Part shown: positions 57,986-64,000 of the stretch, piece after piece | Layout of the letters: every line of letters starts with the position of its first letter | How positions within the stretch are numbered: position 1 is the stretch's first letter | Source of the DNA: Arthrobacter sp. B1805 | GTDB taxonomy: Bacteria; Actinomycetota; Actinomycetes; Actinomycetales; Micrococcaceae | Assembly: GCF_002929745.1 (NCBI RefSeq) | Contig: NZ_PJIQ01000008.1 | Coordinates: 159,591-223,590 of the forward strand | Direction: 5' to 3' | DNA length: 64,000 bases | Made by a program: the position numbers and the translations under genes | Notes under the pieces: generated by a model | Told to the model about the DNA's origin: nothing | Database searches by the model: none | Seen by the model: the letters and a program-made list of their open reading frames with translations, nothing else

Positions 57986-58491
57986 CAGCCGAACCGCTCG
58001 ACGACCTGGGTCGCCACCGCATCCACGGTCGCTGCCGAGGGGTAGGAACCGGCGACGGTGGGCATCAGTGGAAGAGGGACGTCGAGGCGCACTGTCACGG
58101 TCACGGTGGAGCCCGGCGCAAGGCACTGGGAGGTGCACGCTATGGCGACCAGCGCCTGGCCCTGACTGAAGCCGAAGTCGGACAGGGCGATGTCCGTGGC
58201 TTCCCGAGCCCTCGCCTCCGCCTCTTGAGGGGTCGGGGCATCGACATACACCTTGGCAGCCTGATCGGCGGCACCCACGACGGCGAAAGAACCGGCCTGA
58301 AGCTGACCGACGGCCAGGACAAGGTACACGACCGGCACCAGCAGCAGGACACCGAGGAACACGAACTCGACGACCGCGCTTCCCGATTCATCGCTGCGCC
58401 GTGTGGCGCAGACCATCCGTCGCAGTAGGCCCATCCCGGCCGACTCATGATGCTGCGTGTCCTGGTCAGGACGGAAGTGCTGCATGTCCAC
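57985..58491 (-). CDS. tadE: TadE-family pseudopilin
   Basis: A 168-aa minor pilin with the TadE motif ESGSAVVEFVFLGVLLLVP, where G-SAVVE keeps the pseudopilin glutamate. The exported domain has one cysteine pair (CTSQC). It starts inside the end of the upstream TadE-like gene (26-nt overlap). Confidence 0.85.
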   Translation of the reverse strand: MDMQHFRPDQDTQHHESAGMGLLRRMVCATRRSDESGSAVVEFVFLGVLLLVPVVYLVLAVGQLQAGSFAVVGAADQAAKVYVDAPTPQEAEARAREATDIALSDFGFSQGQALVAIACTSQCLAPGSTVTVTVRLDVPLPLMPTVAGSYPSAATVDAVATQVVERFG

Positions 58492-58894
58492 GCACCTCCA
58501 TGATCCCGGCCGGACCGATGAGACCGATGACGGGCAGGGGCGCGCGGACGACGACCTCCAGCGTCCTGACGCCGGCGACGGTGCTCTCGCCGACGGAGAT
58601 GTCGGACCCGTAGGAATCGGCGAGTGAACCGCGGATCAACTCCTCCGTGCGACCGAGGGCGTCCTGCGGGTTACGGTCGGCCAGCGTGCCGTAGCGCGCA
58701 CCCGACGCTGCTGCATCGATCAGGGTGTTCCGCACGTGCAGCACGAGCGTCAACTGGATGATGGCGATGAAGGTGACCGTCAGGAGCCCTCCGATCAGCG
58801 CGAAGTCGACGACGGCGGCGCCCCGCTCACTGCCACTCCGCGCGCCGTCCCCCTGCCTGGGCCTGGTGTGCGCCCTTTCCCACGGCAGCTTCAC
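58466..58894 (-). CDS. TadE-like minor pilin 2
   Basis: A 142-aa protein with RGAAVVDFALIGGLLTVTFIA: the TadE motif with Asp in place of the conserved Glu. The remainder is a small extracellular domain starting at HVRNTLIDAAASGARYG. GTG directly follows the pilin-like gene stop without a gap. It probably sits in the same pseudopilus as its neighbours. Confidence 0.8.
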   Translation of the reverse strand: MKLPWERAHTRPRQGDGARSGSERGAAVVDFALIGGLLTVTFIAIIQLTLVLHVRNTLIDAAASGARYGTLADRNPQDALGRTEELIRGSLADSYGSDISVGESTVAGVRTLEVVVRAPLPVIGLIGPAGIMEVRGHAALPS

Positions 58895-59110
58895 CTAGGG
58901 CGAGACCTGATCGATCGCCTGGTTGAAGAGCCCTTCCAGGGCTGGGCCAGCGATCGCCAGCAGTGCCGCTACGAGGACGGCCGACATCAACGTGATCATC
59001 ACCCAGCCGGGGACGTCGCCCCGTTCGGGATCATCAGGTGCGCGAAGCACCGTCGCTGCGAAGGCGAGGAGCGGCAGGGCGCGGCGCACTGTGCTGGTCA
59101 TGATTCTCAT
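58895..59110 (-). CDS. Flp pilin-like small membrane protein
   Basis: A 71-aa protein: short basic leader (MRIMTSTVRRALPLLAFAATVL), then DDPERGDVPGWVMITLMSAVLVAALLAIAGP and FNQAIDQV. Size and operon place (tadC-this-TadE) fit the major Flp pilin, but the usual processing site with Glu at +5 (G|xxxxE) is not seen: after ERG the fifth residue is Trp. It is therefore either a divergent pilin or a different membrane subunit. ATG behind GGGGGAA. Confidence 0.7.
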   Translation of the reverse strand: MRIMTSTVRRALPLLAFAATVLRAPDDPERGDVPGWVMITLMSAVLVAALLAIAGPALEGLFNQAIDQVSP

Positions 59111-59143
59111 ACTGGTTCCCCCGTTGTTGTGATGGTCGAAAGT

Positions 59144-60085
59144 TCAGAAGCCGAGGTTGATCAGGGCGATTCCCGGATAGACCGCGAACAGGACTGTCAG
59201 CGGAAGGACGCCGAAGACGAGTGGCACCATCATGGCGATCTCCTTCTTGCCCGCGGACTCCATCAGATCCCGCTTGGCCAGATCTCGGACATCCTGCGCC
59301 TGCGCCCGCAGCACGTCGGCGAGAGGAGTGCCGCGTTGGACGGCAACCGTGATGCCGTCCACGAATCGTGCGAGCGGAGCGAGGCGGGTCCGGTGAGAGA
59401 GGTTCTGGAGTGCGTCGACGAGTGGAACGCCCGCCCGCGTGGCTGCGAGGACGAGGGTGAATTCTTTTGCCAGCTCGCCGTTCGCCGTCCTGCAGATACG
59501 TTCGAGCGCCCCGGTCGTGCTCTCGCCTGCAGAGACCGCGAGCGCCATCAGTTCGGCCAGGCTGGGGAATTCTGCGAGCATGCGCGTCTCGCGCCGTTTG
59601 ATGTCGCGGGAGAGGGCATAGTCCCTCCCGGCGAAACCCAGTACGGTGCTGGCCAGGACGATCACAGCCGCCAGCGGCAGATTGGCGAAACCGGATGCCG
59701 CCAGGACCACCATGACCAGCGTGGAACCAGCCATACCGCCTGCCGCCCAGAGGAGTTGCTGAGCCCTGAAATCACTCGTCGTCTGTCCCTGGCCCCCCTG
59801 GGCCAGCCGGCGCGCAAGAGCGGCACTCGCAGGGTTGAACCGGTGCGACCAGGACACGGCATCGGCCAGCAGGGGTTTCATGATCCTCTCGAGCGGACCG
59901 AAGGGAGTGACGTTCGCGGGCGCATCCGTCAGCAGCCTCGATTGAAGGTCGACCGCTCTCAACTGCGGCCGGACCCGTTCCGTCAGGGAGATCGCCCGCA
60001 GGGCCGGCAGACGAACGATGAACAGCCATAGACCCACGCCGAGAACCAGCCCGCAGAGCGCCGCCAGAGCGACGACCGGATTCAC
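59144..60085 (-). CDS. tadC: Tad secretion inner-membrane protein TadC
   Basis: A 313-aa T2SS-F domain protein: N-terminal helix (AALCGLVLGVGLWLFIV), central helices, and F-domain motif EFPSLAELMALAVSAGESTTGALERICRT. It and TadB form the membrane platform for the TadA motor. The GTG overlaps the tadB stop (GTGA). The open frame upstream overlaps tadB and is not native. Confidence 0.9.
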   Translation of the reverse strand: MNPVVALAALCGLVLGVGLWLFIVRLPALRAISLTERVRPQLRAVDLQSRLLTDAPANVTPFGPLERIMKPLLADAVSWSHRFNPASAALARRLAQGGQGQTTSDFRAQQLLWAAGGMAGSTLVMVVLAASGFANLPLAAVIVLASTVLGFAGRDYALSRDIKRRETRMLAEFPSLAELMALAVSAGESTTGALERICRTANGELAKEFTLVLAATRAGVPLVDALQNLSHRTRLAPLARFVDGITVAVQRGTPLADVLRAQAQDVRDLAKRDLMESAGKKEIAMMVPLVFGVLPLTVLFAVYPGIALINLGF

Positions 60086-60939
60086 CTGAGAACCCGCTCG
60101 TCGTCCGGCAAGGCACCGATGCGCAGCATGACGCGATAGCAGACGACGGAGACGACGAGTCCGCCGAGCAGTACGGCAGCTCCGGCCGCCGAGTTGTATG
60201 CACGGATCGCCTCTGGTCGGGTCGCCAGCAGCATGAGGACGAGCCAGGGAGCGGCGACGGCGAGCCGTGCAGCGTTGACGGTCCACGATTGCCGAGCCTC
60301 GAGTTCGCTTCGTGTTCGTGCAGCATCCCGCAGGAATTCCGATAGCGTCCCGAGCAGCCGGCCCAGGTCCGACCCTCCCACCTCGCGCGTCATCCGCAGC
60401 GCCTCGACGATCCGGTCGGCGACCGGATCGGCCAGCCGCTGTTTCAGCCGGTTGAGCGCGTCGTCGAAACGGCCGCCGGCGCGGTAATCGGATCCGAAGG
60501 CGCGGAAGGCGGGGCGCAGTTCGAGGGGACCCTTGTCACCCAGTTGTATGAGCGCCTCTGGGAGTGAGAGTCCCGCCCTGATGGCAGAGCGGAGGTGATC
60601 TACTACATCGGGCCACAGCTCGCGGAGTGAAGCCGTCCGTCTCACTGCTCTCCACCTGACGATGGAGAGCGGCAATATTCCACCGAAGAGTGCGAAGCAG
60701 AATGCGATCGTCGCGGAACCCGTCAGAACGAAGCCGAGCAACAGGACGAACGTGCATACCCCTCCGCACGAAGCGATGAGCCCGAGCGACGATACGCGTT
60801 CGACGCCGGCTCGCAGGAGGAGTTCGTCAACTCTCCGTCGTCGAGCAGGTGCGCGCCGCCTCTTGACCGGACGCTCCCAGCAGGACCACCACATCAGGAA
60901 GAATCCTGCACCGAGGCCCACCCCGAGCGCCGTGCTCAT
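60082..60939 (-). CDS. tadB: Tad secretion inner-membrane protein TadB
   Basis: A 285-aa T2SS-F domain protein: helices at the N-terminus and about 60-100, F-domain ELWPDVVDHLRSAIRAGLSLPEALIQLG, and a C-terminal helix pair. Both junctions, with tadA and tadC, overlap by 4 nt. Pairs with TadC. Confidence 0.9.
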   Translation of the reverse strand: MSTALGVGLGAGFFLMWWSCWERPVKRRRAPARRRRVDELLLRAGVERVSSLGLIASCGGVCTFVLLLGFVLTGSATIAFCFALFGGILPLSIVRWRAVRRTASLRELWPDVVDHLRSAIRAGLSLPEALIQLGDKGPLELRPAFRAFGSDYRAGGRFDDALNRLKQRLADPVADRIVEALRMTREVGGSDLGRLLGTLSEFLRDAARTRSELEARQSWTVNAARLAVAAPWLVLMLLATRPEAIRAYNSAAGAAVLLGGLVVSVVCYRVMLRIGALPDDERVLR

Positions 60940-62162
60940 GCTCGGGCGCCGAGCAAGGAGGACACGTCGACACCAGCGGCGCTGAACTTATCCTCTGCCG
61001 GCATTCCGCTCGCTGTTACCTGGAGGCTTCCGTCGATGCGCCGGAACACGTGGGAGGACTCGATGACGCCGTTCTCCACCCGGCGTCCCAGTGCAACGAT
61101 CTCCACCACCTTCCGCTGGCCCCCAGCGAGCCGCGCGCAGTGGACAACAAGGTCGACAGAGGAAGCGACCGTCGGCACGACGAAACTGCTCGAGATGTTC
61201 GCGCCGGCAAGAAGCGGGAGTGTACAGATCTTCGTGATCGCGTCATGCGCGCTATTGGCATGGACACTGCACATGCCAGGCAACCCGCTGTTCAGGGCGA
61301 TCAGCATGTCGAGGCTCTCGGCCTCGCGGACCTCGCCGACGATCAGCCGGTCCGGACGCATCCTGAGCGCCTCCTTCACGAGCCGCCGCAGTGGTATCTC
61401 TCCGTGGCCTTCGAGGTTGGGTTGCCGACACTGCAGTCCCACGACGTCCCGCAGCGGCAGTTGCAGTTCGAAGATCTCTTCGACGGTGATGACCCGCTCG
61501 CGGGGCCCGATCGACGCGCCGAGGCAGTTCAACAGAGTGGTCTTGCCCGCTTGCGTAGCCCCAGAGACGAGGATATTGAGCCCGCTCGCAACCGCAGCTC
61601 CCAGGAATCGCGCCGCTTGGGGGGACAGCGATCCCAGCTCCACGAGGTGCTCGAGCCTCGAGGCACGTGCGATGAACTTCCTGATGTTCACCGACCAGTG
61701 GTTGCGTGTGATGTCGGGGATCACGACGTGCAGGCGTGAGCCGTCAGGAAGGGAGGCATCGACGAACGGCGACGACAGGTCGAGGCGACGCCCGGACGAC
61801 TTCAGCATCTTCTCAACCAGATCACGAACCTGCTGATCGGTCAGGGAGAGGGTCGTTAGCTCCGATTCGCCGTTCCGGGCGATGTACACCTCAGCAGGAG
61901 CGTTGATCCAGATCTCCTCGACAGTCGGGTCGTCGAGGAACGGCTGCAGTGCGCCGAAGCCGGCAACGGCGTCGTATATCTGTTTCCGTGCGAGATCGAG
62001 CCTGCCCAGGGGCGGAAGGACGCCGAGCACCGATCGTTCCTCGTAGTCGGCTACGGCGTCGTTCACGAGGAGTTGCACCTCGGTGATCTCGCGGGCGGGG
62101 TCCAGTCCGCGTCTTCGGACGAGCTCACGCACCTCGCCCTCGACCAAGCGCACTGCATCCAT
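60936..62162 (-). CDS. tadA: Tad pilus assembly ATPase TadA (CpaF)
   Basis: A 408-aa secretion ATPase: N-terminal domain (about 1-170), Walker A GATQAGKT at 201-208, Asp box around VEEIFELQLPL, Walker B RLIVGEVREAES and the His box CSVHANSAHDA. It powers pilin export. ATG with GGGGGAC upstream. First gene of the operon; no TadZ/CpaE gene precedes it, since the gene beyond is a divergent protease, and no prepilin peptidase is in the window. Confidence 0.94.
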   Translation of the reverse strand: MDAVRLVEGEVRELVRRRGLDPAREITEVQLLVNDAVADYEERSVLGVLPPLGRLDLARKQIYDAVAGFGALQPFLDDPTVEEIWINAPAEVYIARNGESELTTLSLTDQQVRDLVEKMLKSSGRRLDLSSPFVDASLPDGSRLHVVIPDITRNHWSVNIRKFIARASRLEHLVELGSLSPQAARFLGAAVASGLNILVSGATQAGKTTLLNCLGASIGPRERVITVEEIFELQLPLRDVVGLQCRQPNLEGHGEIPLRRLVKEALRMRPDRLIVGEVREAESLDMLIALNSGLPGMCSVHANSAHDAITKICTLPLLAGANISSSFVVPTVASSVDLVVHCARLAGGQRKVVEIVALGRRVENGVIESSHVFRRIDGSLQVTASGMPAEDKFSAAGVDVSSLLGARA

Positions 62163-62481
62163 CGATGTCCCCCAACATGTCCGCGCGCTGCGGTCGGCAT
62201 GGTGCCGTGGCCCCGTCAGCTTCTGCTGCCACCACCCTACTGATGGTCACTCCCTAGGACCAGAGTGCAGGCGCCCTGTGCATAAGTGCTCGAATCCTGC
62301 GAACGCAGGGGCCTGAGGGCTTGCGGCGACGCGACACGCGCAGCGAAATACTGCGACACGCGCAGGTTTTACTTAAGATTCCTCTTTCACTTCCGAATCG
62401 TTAGTCACACCAGTAACAGGAATGTATCCTTCTCAGGATTCACTCAGCTGGCTGACGCCCGAATTCCGCTGGAGAAACCTC
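62163..62481. other. 319-bp divergent region between tadA and the metzincin gene
   Basis: No gene. It carries a 13-bp direct repeat with a 22-bp period (62331-62365), an AT-rich patch right of it (62366-62430), and a GGAG before the GTG at 62482. It must hold promoters for both directions, but no -10/-35 pair is convincing. Confidence 0.4.
62331..62365. repeat. 13-bp direct repeat, 22-bp period, in the tad/protease intergenic region
   Basis: GCGACACGCGCAG occurs at 62331-62343 and 62353-62365, exact, start to start 22 bp (two helical turns). This spacing suits a dimeric regulator binding one face of the DNA. Confidence 0.5.
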
Positions 62482-64000
62482 GTGACCTTGCCCCTCCCCG
62501 CCCGGCTTCTGTATGCCGCTGCGCTGTCCTTCGGCCTCCTGGCCGGCGCAGTGCCTGCAGTGGCGAACGACGCGGTACCTGCACCCTCACCCTCCGCGAC
62601 CGCTGCGCCTCTTGCCCCCGTCGAACAGGAATCCACCGCTGCGCCGGAAAGTGCGCCGACCGCTCCGAGCAAGGCGTCCGAGGCCCCCGTCGTCGGGGAG
62701 AGCACCGCATCGACCCCTGAAGACTTTGCTGCTGAGCCCGCGCCGACCTCTGTTGCGCAGGACGACGTCACTTCCTTCGTTCCTGACCTGAACTGGAACC
62801 CGCTGGACGACCCGAACTCCAATGCACGGTATGGCGAGCACTTCGCGCAGCCCATGACACCGATGAAAGCGGCCTCGCCACTGACTACCGACGGCAGCAT
62901 GGGCACTGCAGCCATCGGACCCCGCACTGGGGAATTCAAAGTCACCCTCGTCACTGTGCAACTCTCCGGTAAGACGGTCGCTGATACAGACGCCATCAAC
63001 ATGACAGCGGCGCGCAACTCGATCACGAGCGCGAGTGCGTACTGGAAGTCAGTGTCTGACAACCGGCTATCGATGACCAAGGTGAATGAATACCGCCATG
63101 TGTCCGCGGCCAAGATCACCGATTCGTACGGAACGATCATGGCCACTGTGACGCGTGAGCTGAACTGGCAGTACCGTCCCTACGAAGCCCTCGTCATCTT
63201 CGTTCCGCATGCGGACTTGAACTACAACGGCTCCTGGGGCATCCTCGGTGGAGGCTTCACGGACAGCGCGACCAGTGGCCGCGTGATCATGCCCTACCCG
63301 TCGGCGCTGACCAACAATGTTGTTACCCACGAATTCGGCCACGTCCTCGGTCTGCATCACGCGAACTCGCTTGCCTGTTCCAACGGCCGGTTCGACGTCG
63401 CGCGGTCCGGCGCCTCCTGGGCTGACACCGCCTGTTACTCCTCCGAGTACGGCGACACGACCGACCTCATGGGGTTTGCACAGGTCAGTTCGCCCGTCAT
63501 CAACGCGTTCATGTGGGAATACGGCGGATTCGGCCGCGGCGACGAGATCCGCAACCTGGGAGATGCGTCGGGATCGGTACAGCACGTTCTGAGGCCCTGG
63601 GCCGGAACGGAGCCGGGTCGGGCCGTGAAGTTCACCGACCCGGTCAGCAAGGAGGTTTACTACCTGGAGCACCGTGCACCGGCGGGATATGACGCGGCGA
63701 CGGCCAGGAACGGCAACCAGGGCGTCAAGATCACCAAGAAGGACATTCTCGGCTGGAGCGGCAACGCGTCGGTGGTCCTCACTCCGAACAGCAAAGTCTC
63801 CGGATACAACAACCCGAACCTCACCTGGCAAGCCGGCCAGACCTTCACCACGCACAGCGGCACGAAAGTGCGCATCGATTCGGTCGACGGCGCCAGCGCC
63901 CGCGTGACTGTTACAGCATCTGGAGCAGCGTCGGTGGCTGAGTCTTCGATCACGTCAGTTGCGGGTAGGACGCCCGAGCTCGGCGCTGCGACCTCTGCTA
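62482..64000 (+). CDS. Secreted metzincin-type metallopeptidase (3' end outside window)
   Basis: At least 506 aa, running off the right edge. GTG at 62482 has GGAG 7 nt upstream; an in-frame ATG at 62422 is less likely. The signal peptide is about residues 1-28 (ARLLYAAALSFGLLAGAVPAVA), followed by a Pro/Ala/Ser/Glu-rich propeptide-like stretch (about 29-105). The active site HEFGHVLGLHH (H283, E284, H287, H293: HExxHxxGxxH) and the Met-turn M330 in DLMGF define a metzincin, closest by eye to gametolysin (M11)/reprolysin-like proteins. Residues after about 400 look like a beta-rich domain. It is divergent from the Tad operon. Confidence 0.85.
   Translation, partial: MTLPLPARLLYAAALSFGLLAGAVPAVANDAVPAPSPSATAAPLAPVEQESTAAPESAPTAPSKASEAPVVGESTASTPEDFAAEPAPTSVAQDDVTSFVPDLNWNPLDDPNSNARYGEHFAQPMTPMKAASPLTTDGSMGTAAIGPRTGEFKVTLVTVQLSGKTVADTDAINMTAARNSITSASAYWKSVSDNRLSMTKVNEYRHVSAAKITDSYGTIMATVTRELNWQYRPYEALVIFVPHADLNYNGSWGILGGGFTDSATSGRVIMPYPSALTNNVVTHEFGHVLGLHHANSLACSNGRFDVARSGASWADTACYSSEYGDTTDLMGFAQVSSPVINAFMWEYGGFGRGDEIRNLGDASGSVQHVLRPWAGTEPGRAVKFTDPVSKEVYYLEHRAPAGYDAATARNGNQGVKITKKDILGWSGNASVVLTPNSKVSGYNNPNLTWQAGQTFTTHSGTKVRIDSVDGASARVTVTASGAASVAESSITSVAGRTPELGAATSA

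Noticed and set aside
62422..62481. Upstream ATG for the metzincin
   Set aside because: The only purine-rich motif is 2 nt from the ATG, and the extra 20 residues would disturb a good signal peptide.
62433..63146. A 237-codon minus-strand frame at the right edge
   Set aside because: Antisense of the metzincin gene, which has signal peptide, HExxH and Met-turn in the plus frame.

Overview
The window is a gene-dense, GC-rich chromosomal segment of an actinobacterium, most likely Micrococcaceae (Arthrobacter-like). Supporting marks are: the order argS-lysA-hom-thrC-thrB-rho; a SigR/RsrA thiol-stress pair with a SigR-type promoter; the 24-residue actinobacterial ribosomal protein bL37; a fused 2-oxoglutarate decarboxylase/succinyltransferase (Kgd type); GuaB1; the block prfB-ftsE-ftsX-M23 peptidase-smpB-ssrA; and many leaderless-looking starts with a TAnnnT box 5 to 7 nt before the start codon. 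I see no transposon, integrase, phage gene or CRISPR array; it reads as core genome with a few accessory modules.

Layout. 0.2-9.3 kb (minus strand): argS, lysA, hom, thrC, thrB and rho; the junctions argS-lysA and lysA-hom overlap by 4 nt. 9.5-12.5 kb (plus): a flavin-transfer electron-transport module (FMN-binding lipoprotein, ApbE, membrane NqrB/RnfD-like protein fused to a ferredoxin-reductase domain). 12.6-18 kb: tRNA-Arg(CCG), a WYL regulator with a perfect inverted repeat at its promoter, and helicase HrpA. 18-21.4 kb: HEAT-like protein, HIT protein, and a divergent sulfur pair (sulfurtransferase and Cds1-like cysteine desulfhydrase). 21.4-26.9 kb: metallo-hydrolase, Zur-type regulator, two MarR regulators and a znuABC zinc system with a Zur-like box. 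26.9-31.2 kb: two CNNM/CorC-type membrane proteins and GuaB1. 31.4-37.4 kb: Kgd, a catalytically dead-looking SGNH protein, a zinc-less MDR reductase and bL37. 37.5-38.7 kb: rsrA and sigR with a candidate long SigR isoform. 38.8-43.2 kb: DoxX-like protein, aroA, rsgA, csp and hisN. 43.3-47.5 kb: methyltransferase and a manganese-type ABC system with its DtxR-family regulator. 47.6-51.2 kb: GCS2-type ligase, GH36 alpha-galactosidase and a small membrane protein. 51.3-57.2 kb (minus): ssrA, a small membrane protein, smpB, M23 peptidase, ftsX, ftsE and prfB. 57.4-62.2 kb (minus): a Tad pilus/secretion operon (tadA-tadB-tadC-pilin-like-TadE-like-TadE-TadG-like). 62.5-64.0 kb (plus): a secreted metzincin protease that runs off the window edge.

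Functional links. The aspartate-family block makes lysine and threonine precursors. Two separate metal-uptake ABC systems, each with its own regulator family, set zinc and manganese supply. SigR/RsrA handles thiol stress. ssrA and smpB rescue stalled ribosomes. FtsEX with the coiled-coil M23 protein forms the usual division-hydrolase module. The least-described elements are the flavin-transfer trio, the SigR long-isoform start with its own Shine-Dalgarno sequence, the WYL operator, the active-site-less SGNH protein, and the Tad operon with an unusual pilin facing a secreted metzincin across a 22-bp-phased direct repeat.
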